Assembly (NCBI GenBank): GCA_905178155.1
Contig: CAJINV010000003.1
Coordinates: forward strand, 8,333,738-8,397,737
Source: Amoebophrya sp. A120
Taxonomy: Eukaryota; Sar; Dinophyceae; Syndiniales; Amoebophryaceae
Reading direction: 5' to 3'
Length of the DNA: 64,000 bases
Translations under genes and position numbers: made by a program
The notes under the pieces: model-generated
What the model was told of the DNA's origin: nothing
Seen by the model: only the letters and a program-made list of their open reading frames with translations
Database searches by the model: none
Shown here: piece after piece, positions 35,121-45,520 of the stretch
How the letters are laid out: each line of letters starts with the position of its first letter
Numbering within the stretch: the first letter of the stretch is position 1

Positions 35121-35280
35121 CATTCTTTGTTTTCGTTTTTCGTTTTCATTCTTTGTTTTTATTCTTTGTTTTCGTTTTTCGTTTTCATTCTTTGTTTTCG
35201 TTTTTCGTTTTCATTGTTCGTTGTCGTTTTTTGTTTTCGTTTTTCGTTTCCATTGTTCGTTTTCGTTTTTTGTTTTTATT
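35121..35280. repeat. T-rich low-complexity repeat
   Basis: Tandem-like copies of CATTCTTTGTTTTCGTTTTT with CGTTTT variants make a strongly strand-asymmetric stretch to the right of the gap. Confidence 0.85.
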
Positions 35281-36305
35281 GCGGAATACTATTAAATAAT
35301 GGGTTTTCTGACTTTTCGCTAGTCATGGTAGAGATTTTGCGAGGGTTGCGCCGCTGCCACAAGCTTTATTTCTGCATGACAAACAAAGAGATGAAAAGAA
35401 AAAAGACCTAAAAGTTATTTTTGCTTCCCACTGTTGATTCGAGCGCTAGGACGAGCTCCTGTTCGTGTAGTACTTTGAGTTTATTACAACTTCTTGTTCT
35501 CATACTTGGAGTTTCACCTCAACAAAGGGAAGAGCATGAGCTTCCCACATACTGATTAACTGCAACTTTGACTATAAATGAATCACCAGAAGGTTAAGTT
35601 TTCGTTTTGGCGTTACTGTTGGTTGCACGGAAAAATTGTGTTTACTCGACGAAGACGAACTCCACATAAATTGTGATGTCTGAGTCTGATAAGCTGCTCT
35701 TATACTTTACAAAAAAGAAGAACCCCTTTCCCTTGCCTCTGGCTCTGACGGAGAGAGCCGGCGCTGCGATGCATGGGCGTAGCCGTAAGTTTCTTAGTAA
35801 TTAGAAATTGACTATGATATTAGTGCCACCTCGGTCGTGGCATTAATGTGAAGCAGGGATGAATAGGTGAAAAGTTTGCATGATCAATCCCATGATGACG
35901 AGAACTTCATTTGTTTGATCGCAATTCGAATTGTACTTGTAGATCATGCTACTTCTTTTTTGAGATCGAATCGTGGTTGTTGGTGAAGCAGCAGATGCTA
36001 AGCAGATGCTAAAGAGGAGGTAATTGCAGCGAAAATGATTAGTCGAGAAGTTTGTTGTGTTTGGATTGATGGAGATGAGATGAGGGTGAGTGGCACCAGA
36101 GTCGATTAATCGTCTGTCATTCTTGATGTGTGATCGTTGGTAGGTGAGTGTAGTGAGTGTCAGAGTGTATACCTAATTTAAGTACTTAAAAGGGCAAGGC
36201 GAATGTATGAGGTCGTGATGTGCAGAGTTCTTCTGATTCTTCTGAACAATCTCAGATGGTGATTGGATTTGCAGCTGAGGCGGCCTGCAAAGAAGTTACG
36301 CAACT
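35281..36305. other. Intergenic, no gene seen
   Basis: About 1 kb of AT-leaning sequence with no protein-like frame. It should include the promoter of the protease gene. A short direct repeat AGCAGATGCTAA occurs at 35991-36014. Confidence 0.35.
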
Positions 36306-39300
36306 ATGCAGTTCTTTTCACGCAGACGCAGCAGACACATGACGGATTTTGGGGACGATGACGTTGACGATATGATCAGAACAAGGGACGTAGTAGATAA
36401 ACAGCGGCAGAAGTACGCGGATTTGTCACCTCCTAGCAGCAGGATCATAAAGAGAACACGAGCGTCAGAGACGCCAGCACCTCCTGCGAAGATGTCCACT
36501 ACAGCTGCACGGCGTACTAGCAGGTGGTCTACTTCTAGAAAGTTTTCATCTTCGGCTTCACCTAGTAGTATTTTTGCGGCTTCACCCTGCAGCGGTGCCA
36601 TGGCGGCGCTGCTGGGAGTGAAGGGCTCCGTCTTGCTGTGTGCTGGGTCGTTTTCGTCACTTCTCATGAGAGCCGTCGGTGCCGTCTTCCTCCAGGAATA
36701 CCAGACGTCTTTTCGACCCCAGATGCGGCGGGATCTGTCCGACCCTGAGGCAACGGTGCCCGTGGCCCAATTCTACGGCACAGTTACAGTGGGAAACCCG
36801 CCACAGGAGTTTGAGGTGGTCTTTGACACGGGGAGTGGCAATCTGGTGATTCCATCGGACTACTGCGTCGAGGAGGCCTGCACTGTGCACCACCGCTTTT
36901 CGCCCGCGGCTTCAACCTCCTCCGTCCAACTGCTAGACCTGCAGGGAACCGTGTTTGACACGGATCGCGGTACTAGTTCATCCTCCGACGGCGCGGACGA
37001 AGCTGATGATGCGACCGCTGCTGGCGCGAGCCCCCTCGAGGCGTCCTCTTGGTTCCACTGGCCCGGTACTGCTAGTGTATCCAGCATGCTCTACGACTCA
37101 TCATCTTCATCGTCAAGTACATCTGGGAACATCAATTCTAGGAGCAAGCCGCGGTCGGCCTTACTCGCAGGAACAAGCGGAACATCATCAACTTCCATTG
37201 GCTCTACTAGTGGCTCGTCCTCGTCCGGCAGCGAGGTGACCCTCGCGCAGAGAAGCATGGACGAGAAGAGTAGCAAAAAAAGGATCGAGTCTCCGGGACA
37301 GAAGTTGGCCCGTGATCGACGTGTCGCTCAGTTGGAACGCCTCCGGGACACGTATCGTAGAAATAAATCTTGTCCACCCCTGGGCTCACTTTTATATTCA
37401 AACACCGATTTCTATTTCTTGCGCTGTACATTTTTCCTGCATAGATAACTCAAAGATACAGAGGAATCAATAGCAGGAGGGCGTCTGTCTCTACAACTTC
37501 TGCTCTATGTTAAAACGCATCTTTTTTACAGATGGCCTGCAGCAAGCACCTTGTTCTAGCTCAAGCTCTTTCTTCCCGCCTAAGCAGGCCACAAACTCTT
37601 CTGCATAGCAAAAAACTCTCCGTTTGTGAAGTACTTTTACGTGATGTGTCATGGGGTTGGGGACCACGAGGGGGGAATTTTCCTCACAATAACGCGACGA
37701 CCATCACGTACGGAACCGGGAAGATTACCGGGAACTACATGCAGGACGCCCTCTGCCTGGGCTCTAGCCACTGTACTCCAGTGGCTTTTCTCGGCGTGAA
37801 GGAGGAGAGTCGGTTTCCCTTTGGGGATCTGCCGTTTGACGGAATCCTCGGCTTGTCGCTGCCGGAGCTCAGTGCCAACGCTAAGTTTAACGTACCAACC
37901 TATCCTGAGGAAAAACCCACCCACACCAGAGTTGTAATGCAGATTTGCAAAGAGAGGAAGACTTGTAATGCGCATCCCCATGAGAGCCATTTCCAATCGA
38001 CGTGTTTTGGAATTTGTGACGCTGTGAACAGGATGAGCAGATGAATCTGTGATGCGGCTGCACTTGCTAGCCTGCACTACACTGCATAGCGCAACTTGTC
38101 ATGCGTGACTCACAAAACTCCTAGGCTTGTGTTGCAAAATCCCCATCCTGACTCTGGTGTGGGTACGTTTTTACTCAGGACACAACCGCCTTCGCGCCCT
38201 CGCACTTCACTTTTCTTCTCGGGATGCAGAAGCCAGAAGTCCTGGTACTGCCAGCATTCTCTTGCTGCATATTTCATCGCACTTTATACAAGAAGCAATT
38301 AGTCGTGAACTGTGTTTCGCTTCAGACTTACTAGTCCAAAAGAACATATGTATCAAAATTTCACCGGACACCTTTGCTCAGGTTTGCATTTCGACAAAGT
38401 CAAATGAAAATACTTTTACTTATGAAAATCTTCGGCATCGTCCATGGATTTACGAAAAAAATGTACTAGTTGTCAGAGAATTATAAAATGCATCACGTAG
38501 CTAGATGTAGATGTTGCTCTTTGCAGGTACAAGTGAAAAGCAAGCAGTTAATAGAACAAGTGATGTGCAGGATCCATTAAACGCAGTAGCTTCTGTTTTC
38601 ACAACACAGATAGACCTCGAACAAGCGCAGTCGTGTTGAATGAGCAGCGAATGCAATTTGTTTGATTTGAAGGTAAACGAGTTGCCTGATGAGGAGCGTC
38701 ACCTAGAGGAGGGGTTGGAGTGGGCGCCGACTCTACCCGACGCAGCTGGGTACTGGGCCGTCGGCGTACAGAAAGTTCGTGTGGGTGAACAAGAGCTTCA
38801 GAATCCCGTCGCATCTCGCATCGCGTTGGACACAGGGTCAAGTCTCTCGATGGGCCCGACCAGCGACCTGGGGCAGCTGCTCGAACTGATCGGGCCCTGC
38901 CACGCGTCACGAGGAGGTTTGAAAACGCTTTCGACCGTGGAGTTTGTGCTTGACAGCGGGTATCATTTGGTCGCTTTGGTTTTCGTTTCTTTGAATGACA
39001 ATGTAAGTACGTAGTTTCTTGTTTGTGTCTTCGTCTTGAATTTGCATCTTCATTTTCCCAACATCCTCAACATCGCACCAACAGCCACGTTGTGAGTTGT
39101 TGCGTCAAGCGATGAAGGTGCGAAAAGTAAGAATGAGTTTAAAATCATTTATTCAAACAGGAAAGTGATATCTTTGCCACCGGAAGCGTACGCATTCGAG
39201 AGCGACAAAAATGGATGCGGTCTGGCGTTGCACAACATCGACTTGCCTTCGGAATTGAAACCCATGTGGATATTGGGTCAACAATTTTTCCGCCACTATG

Positions 39301-40417
39301 CAGCGGTTTTTGACATCCAAAACCGTCGCGTCGGACTCGCTCCGCTGAAGAAGGACATGAAAATGGCACAACGGGACCTGTTCTTCGGTATCGGTACGAC
39401 TACGACAGGACAAGACCCACCTCCGGCGAGTGCTACCTCCGGGACGACTCCGGGGACAGCTAGCCGCTCCTCGACCGCAACTGCCCGTCGCGGCCAGGTT
39501 GGTCACCCCAGTTCGTCTCTAGTTCAGCACGCACTCAAACCTCGGCTTGCACCCGGGCTAACCTATGCTGAAGATGTGGTGAGCTCCGCGAGTACACCTG
39601 GTGCAACAGGGGCGGTTTCCGGGATAGATATATCCCGCAGAAAAACAGTAGCACATGGACGATTTACATTTTTTCTAAAAATGGTTTGCACGAAAAGAAT
39701 CACACACACGCTATGGCGATACAAAAGATACTTTGCATGATCGCGGAGATGAAGAACAACGGGGGCGGGGCTGGGCGTACCATCTTCAAATCAAACGTGC
39801 TGGAGAATGTATGTGTTAGCTGTTTTTCTTTATGATGCGGCAAAGGCTTCTTGACCATAGCCGACGAGGTGCAGGACGACGAGGGGAATAGGCAGGCTAC
39901 CTCGCCTGTTGAAAGTAGTAGGAGTGCTTCCGCTTCTTCGCGTAAAGCTTTAGGGGGCTCTCGCGGCCGGGGTGCGCGAGTGGGACCACCGCCGAGAAGA
40001 TACGTCACGCGCCCGTCTTCAGCGTCCGCCCCGACCTTGGGGTCCTCGTACAACAGTCCTGCCCAGGGTAGGGCGAGCATGAGCAAAGCCAAAGTCGGGC
40101 TCATTGGATTAAGCAACGGTTTGGCGGAACTCGAACGAAACGCCTACGGATTGACCCATGCGCTGGCAGAGAGCTGCGACTCCGGAAAGCCGATTGGTCG
40201 AACTCCCATGCCGAAATGCCAATACTTCTCCACCTTCGATTTTTGCAAGCGTGAACCTGCCCTGGCCTTCCATTTCTGCGCGCGCAGTTGCGGACTCTGT
40301 GGCGAGGAAAGAATACCCCCAAAAAAAGTTGTACACCCACACCCGCCAGATGAACAAAATTCAACTAAAATTTGTGTTGCTCAAAAAGCTAAAGTTGTCC
40401 TTTCACTAAAAACTTAA
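36306..40417 (+). CDS. Pepsin-like aspartic protease (A1) with C-terminal ShKT-like domain
   Basis: Endopeptidase, probably secretory or membrane-anchored. Exon 1 (36306 to about 37350) carries a hydrophobic segment near residues 98-125, then FYGTVTVGNPPQEFEVVFDT with GSGNLVIPS; the DTG aspartate is near residue 174. Exon 2 (37532-37900) has the flap TITYGTGKITGNYM and LPFDGILGLSLPEL. Exon 3 starts at 38188. A later exon (about 38643-38960) has the second site IALDTGSSLSMGP. The exon from about 39170 has MWILGQQFFRHYAAVFDIQN, the typical C-lobe end. The last exon (from 39862) ends in six cysteines spaced as a ShKT domain (CQYFSTFDFC then FCARSCGLC). The exon 1/2 border, the region 38250-38640 and the border near 38960 are unresolved, so the full model is incomplete. 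A long serine-rich insert sits between the first site and the flap. Confidence 0.78.
37901..38182. mobile_element. Introner element, family E
   Basis: This 282-bp element begins TATCCTGAGGAAAAAC with CCACACCAGAG and ends with CTCTGGTGTGGG and TTTTTACTCAGGACA, inverted copies. Exact direct repeats CAACC lie at 37896-37900 and 38183-38187. Excision with one repeat joins ANAKFNVPTAFAPSH in frame inside the protease. Confidence 0.88.
39629..39856. mobile_element. Probable introner element in protease C-terminus
   Basis: Flanks ATAGA (39624-39628) and ATAGC (39857-39861) form a 4-of-5 repeat. The ends share AGAAAAACAG in inverted orientation, but the outermost bases are poorly paired. Excision with one repeat joins SGIDDEVQDDEGN in frame. 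Confidence 0.6.
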
Positions 40418-41204
40418 ACTTCGTAACGTCGCGGAGACCAAATCCAAAGAATGGCATTTTTTTGGATGCAAAATGGAATTATCAGATTTTGATTTTGATT
40501 TACTTATATCCAACATATCATGCATGCACGTGCTAGCTGGCTAGCGACTAGAGGGGTATCGAAAAAGTTTTCCATGCTGAAGAGCCAAGAAAACGAAAAG
40601 CAAAAGCATAAGAAAAAAAATCGCATATGCAAATTTGTCTGCATTTCTGATTCCTGTGGTGGCATCCTGCCAATGGATTACTGAAACAATTGTTTGCATG
40701 GACCCCCTGCTAGGTTTGCGCGCACAATTAGAAGTGCGTAACCTGTTCCACTTACGTCCGAATGAAAAAATGCACCGTTGACAATGTTTAGGTTACGTGG
40801 CAACACAAATATGAATTTGTATCATGCCTAGTAGGCATGATACAAGTACAAGCAGTACTTGTACCTGTCCTGGTAAGTAGGGGTGTAGGGGTACTTTTCT
40901 GGAGGATAACGAAGCATTTCTCCGAAAGGAATGAGCAAGGAGATTCAGATCTAATCGGCACGAGTGACGAACCAATTGTAGAGCATTCTGGTCTATTATC
41001 AGAACTAGATCTTCATCTTGAAGAGCGAAACAGTCTACTGAATTTCGCTCTAGGTCGTCTAATTCTAACTCTAGAATGCGACTGCGTGCAGGCCGGTCTC
41101 AACTCACGGCAATCACTTCGATCGAACTAAAAGAGGCAAGAATGGTATTGCGCTAGTATGTACGACTACGATATCGTCTCCATCGGTAGATAGATATAAT
41201 TGAA
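40418..41204. other. Intergenic with a weak open frame
   Basis: A 97-codon frame at 40837-41130 starts MIQVQAVLVPVLV and contains ELDLHLEERNSLLNFALGRL, which could be an exon, but no splice partners or homologues are recognised. A short palindrome surrounds CATGCCTAGTAGGCATG at 40823-40839. Confidence 0.3.
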
Positions 41205-41866
41205 GTGGCCTCGACCTGGCGCATAAAGAAACCGCGATCGGATGATGAGCTGGAAGAGGAAAAGCACTTTTGTAACGTACATTACAATTTTCTTCTTCTT
41301 CTGCAGATTATGGTGGTCTTGCTGGTGAATGGTCGAAGTGGTAGTGAGGTTGTTGCTCATCTGCCTGGGATGTTCCTGACAGAGTAAAACAAACTAGGCG
41401 CGGAGTTGCTAGGTGCTTCGTCTCGAAGACAGAACGACATCGAAAAGCTGATGAGAACATTTTTTTCCGAAACGTCGAAAAATATGGTGGCAAAAGAAAC
41501 CACTTTTACGTTTACCATCATCAAAGATTGGCTGCAGGCAGAGCCGGGGCTGGGCCTCTCCGTTTCTGAAGTTTCAGTTGAGTTGTTCTGAGGGCTAGCC
41601 ACTTGTGCTGTTGTTCAGATCATGAAGCACGACCTAAAAGCAGGAATAAACGCAAACACGAACACTTGACGCAACAAGGTCTGTTTGACTCTTTCTGTTT
41701 ACAGCTTGATCGCCGGTTCTTCCAGGAAAGGACCTACTACCAGTTCACACACTACGACAGAGCTCCGAGGTCAAGCAGAGCGCCTAGAGCAGGTCTTATC
41801 CGTAGTCATTTTTCCACAGAGGAAAAACACAATATTAGAACGAATACGATGAAATCAAAATGCTAG
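41205..41866 (+). CDS. Possible small multi-exon gene, unknown
   Basis: Protein-like pieces are WRIKKPRSDDELEEEKHF (41218-41271), then after a possible 35-nt GT-AG intron YYGGLAGEWSKW. A stretch at 41410-41590 is open in two frames (KYGGKRNHFYVYHHQRLAAG or NDIEKLMRTFFSETSKNM). An exon after a good acceptor (TTTACAG) at 41704 reads LDRRFFQERTYYQFTHYDRA. The order and frames are not settled. No family recognised. Confidence 0.3.
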
Positions 41867-42239
41867 TTGTACTCTTTTACTTTTTTCATTTCATCATCGT
41901 CAAAGTCAAGGCGATCACCACATTTATGTGTGTGAGCGAGGGAGTGGCGTCTGTGCAAAAAGCTACTCAGTTGTCGTAATATTATCGAGATCCAAAACTA
42001 CAGAAAAGCAATCATTCCATCTTTATTTCTGACAACATGACCAACGCAGCCGATGATATTTGATGATAATAATTCTGATTGAGTATTCATGCTAGAGAAC
42101 CACCCAGCTGGAGGTCTTTGCCGTTCATCGGATCCTACAAAGTGGTAAAAATCAGGAAGCTCAACATGCATCTGAACGTGTTGTTGTGCTCTGCAAGAGA
42201 AGTGAAGGATCACAATCTAATGAGCACGACCAGCACGAA
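41867..42239. other. Intergenic
   Basis: No supported feature in this short AT-leaning stretch. Confidence 0.3.
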
Positions 42240-43200
42240 TTTGAACTTTCGATTTCGAAAAGCAGCGCCCGCCCCTGGTGGGAAGGGAAGTCGTGACAGG
42301 GGCCTTGTGCCCAGATGCGCTACTAGAAGTAGACGCATCGAATCGCGCAAACTAAGCGGCAATACGCCGCTGCTCCTGGCGAGTGAAGAAGGGCGGCGCC
42401 CGCAATCCTGCGCGCGATCCCCCTACCCCTGGTGGGTGTTCTCTTCTTGAAGAAGAGCCCCGCTCTGGAAGCGGGCGAGCCTTGCAGGCTCCTGGTGAGC
42501 AGGCGAGGCGCCTCGCCGTCTCTTTTGGGTGAGATGGTTGTGGGGCTTCGGCCGGCTTAACCTGAACAGCCCAGCGCCACACCCTGCCCGACCACTCCGA
42601 GGATGGCCCTCGGGTGTGTTGCCGCGTCGTGTGCAAAGAGGCCCGGCATGGTGTGTCCCTCTCGGCCTTCGGCCGAATTAGTGGGCACGCTCGCACCGCC
42701 GTAAGCCCTAGCGCCCTACGCCGCGCGCAGCAGCTTGCGGCACTTCCCGGGGATGGAAGGAAGCGGTGGGGCCTGCGCTATTCGGGAAAGCCGCGGCGGG
42801 CACCCCCAGCCCCCTGGCGGGGCCGGCGCCGCCCTTCTTGACGAAGGGCGCCCGCCCGCGCGCGCGCCGCCCATGGCGGAGAAGGGCCGCGCCCTTCCCG
42901 CACAGATAGTGTCCGGCCTAAAGTCAGACGACAATTAAAGGACGCGCCCAGGTAGCGCGAATCGGGATCCTTTCGCCGTAGTATAATCAATCTGTGTTGC
43001 CCACCTGGTGTGCGCCCTCTGATTCATTGGTGCTACTATACGGAACGAGTGCAAGAGCCGGTCTGCCAAGGCCACAAACCTCCAGCGCGCTGTTCTCCTC
43101 CAGCTCTCGCCACTTGATGTGGCGACTGCGTAGGAGGGTTACGTTTCGCCGGGCCTCCACAGCCTCGCTGTCCGGCGGGTTGCTGCAAGTATAGCAGGGC
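42240..43200. repeat. GC-rich island dense in short hairpins
   Basis: Composition rises sharply compared with both flanks. It holds several perfect small hairpins: CTCTTC/GAAGAG with loop TTGAA (42441-42457), CCCGCT/AGCGGG with loop CTGGA (about 42459-42475), the palindrome GGCGAGGCGCCTCGCC (42502-42517), CGGCC/GGCCG around TTC (about 42663-42675), CGCCCTTC/GAAGGGCG with loop TTGAC (about 42830-42850) and CGCCAC/GTGGCG with loop TTGAT near 43110. A motif TTTCGAAAAGCAG occurs at both ends (near 42254 and 43255). No convincing protein frame. It could be structured RNA, an organelle-derived insert or a mobile element. Confidence 0.6.
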
Positions 43201-44035
43201 TAAAGAGCGGGCGCCGCGTCTGTTTGAAACAAGAGCGGATCAAATACAATACAATTTCGAAAAGCAGCCGCCACGCGTGAAACTACAATTGGCGTCTCAC
43301 GGTCTCATTTTTCTGGTTCATGTTATAGTTATACATACCTCCAAGACCGCACAGTTTCACACATTGTACGCGAGTTTTCATGTAGCAAGTTGTATAGAAG
43401 TGATTGTGATTGTTGTAAGACTAAGGAAGCATATAGCCTAGCGCGTGTGTGTGTTTGCTTTTTTCGACCATGATATGCGGTTCCAAAAAAGGGAAGAATT
43501 AGTACTCTTCCTTAGCGATCGGCTTTAGGACGAAGAAGCTGTTGATGCGGCTGCGCCGCCTGCGGAGAAAAACTCTGACAGTGATGAAGATCTCTTCAAT
43601 CATGGCTCGCATTGAAAAGACGTACTAGCGATCAAGTTCTTCAAGCCCGGCTCGCTTTGAAAAGATAGTAATGATCTTCCCGCCACTCATCGTAACCGTT
43701 TTGATTAAACTCCAAGGAGCAAGTAGGAAAGCAGATAGATGTAGGTTTAGGTTATAAGAAAACAAAAGAACTACCGACACCAAATGTATGTGTATTCCCC
43801 TTTCCTTTTGGTTTTGACTGGCGCTTCTTCTACAGGAGTACACAAAATGCGAACCCGTATGCGATAAGAAACGACAGCGACATAGACACCGGAACGACTA
43901 ATAGATTGTGATTGATACGAAGACATCAAACGACGACCATTTTTGTGCGAAGAACTAACGGACAAGTAGGACGAATTCATTGTTTGCTTCTACACGGGCC
44001 GCCCGACCTGCGCGTACGTAGTTCTTTTGGTGGAG
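43201..44035. other. Intergenic, no gene seen
   Basis: About 830 bp. A GTCAAGTTCTTCAAGCCCGG-like phrase and CTCGCATTGAAAAGA/CTCGCTTTGAAAAGA repeats occur around 43600-43665. No coding signal is seen. Confidence 0.3.
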
Positions 44036-45151
44036 GGTGCGCAGAGATCCTGCAGTCGGGTGCTGGTACTACTACAAACCCAAACTACCCACGACTGGCA
44101 TTGAGGACTTGCAGCTCTTTCTTGTCCCTGAGAAACAAGTTCACCGAAAAGCAGCAAGTAAGTACAGGTTGCTCAACCTCGTGTCCTCACCATCAACATG
44201 TCTTTTTTATGAAGATGAATATAGAAATTTTTAGATTTATCATGGTGTTGGTCATGAATGATGGGCGAAGTGCAGCCAGCGCCATGATCTTCAGAAATTA
44301 ATAGACCATCACCTCCTCCCCGGTGAAGATGCTGGCTTTAGGAATAAAAAACTCTTAACATCATCAGTTTGTTTACCAGGGAATTCAAACGCTCGTTGCT
44401 TTTCAAACAACTCAGGCACGACGCACCGTCTCCGGGGACGAGCACCAACGGAACATCTAAAAAGACGTACTTCGTTCTATCGCTGGGTAGTACTATTAAT
44501 TCTACCAAGTACAGCTGAGGCCGTCGAGGACAGCAAAAATGGAGGAGGACTTTATCAAATTTGGGGCGGACGAGTGGGGCTGCGAGCCCGACATCAGTCT
44601 GGAGCAAGATATTTTTCCGGAATCGCTGGTCCGGGAACTGATCATGATCGCTAAGGTCACTGGCGTTCCCGGATACCGGGATAATGTTTTAAGTACGACC
44701 TTTCCGTCTGCCCCGCGCTGGGCGCTGCCGGCGTTGATTCGGGCCCGCCGGATCTGCCGCGAGCAGGTCGAAAAGCACTACCCGATCATGCCGATTGGGG
44801 GCCAGCCAAAGAAAGAAAAGAAGAACACGGGGTAAATAAGTTTAAGTAGTAGAGCGCTGCAGATTTTTTTTATCTTGCCCTTCTTCGCAATAGGAAATAA
44901 GATAAGTAGCATGCCCAACAGTCGACAGGAACGCTGAAATCAAAATCTTCTAGCGGAAATTTTGATGAAGCAAACGCAAAGGAAGTGAAGTTATGGAGCA
45001 CGTCCTTTTTTCCTCTTTGACTGATACATTTTTTACCTATGAATGTACCCACAGGCCCGTGAATCCGCTAGCTCGCGGCCGTGCGCAGCAGACCTACAAG
45101 AATATTGCCATGCACCTTATGAACAAGCAGATACGAAAACCGAAACCATAG
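44036..45151 (+). CDS. Small unknown protein (129 aa core), possible extra 5' exon
   Basis: Core model: exons 44539-44831 and 45055-45151 are joined by a canonical GTAAAT...CACAG intron and give 129 codons plus stop. The sequence begins MEEDFIKFGADEWGCEPDIS, contains ESLVRELIMIAKVTGVPGYR and ALPALIRARRICREQVEKHY, and ends NIAMHLMNKQIRKPKP. The compact, basic, helix-rich character suits a small subunit of a large complex (ribosomal or respiratory), but I cannot name it. Upstream, 44036-44157 reads WYYYKPKLPTTGIEDLQLFL before GTAAGT. It can be joined in frame through an acceptor at 44509, which would extend the N-terminus. That extension is tentative. Confidence 0.55.
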
Positions 45152-45520
45152 ATGAAAAGTTCAGCTCCACTCACGACGGCAGATTGGCTCAGAATCAGCT
45201 GCGTTGATCCCCTGATTATTTAAAGCACTCATGTGAAAATGAATTGCTTTAGTTTTATGAAAAATTGATGTGCTATGCGAAGGAAAACATATCGACGCAT
45301 GGACAAGAGCATGTAAGTTCCCGAAGCAGTTTGTAGTACCATGCTACAGGGGTATTGCTATGCTTAGCACGACGAGGGACACACAATATCAGGATAATCC
45401 AACGAGAGGCACTTTTTCTACTAGTACATGGAAATTAATAATCACAGGGGCTCGTGGGGTGGAGGAAGAACTTTAGTGCGTTGATTTTGGTTTTCATACA
45501 CCGAACAGGAAAAAGCTGCG
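45152..45520. other. Intergenic
   Basis: About 370 bp with only a short non-coding-looking frame (45270-45476). It is the 5' flank of the giant gene. Confidence 0.3.

Noticed and set aside
34372-35411. Open frames spanning the N gap
   Set aside because: They are translated through unknown bases and repeat sequence and have no protein character.
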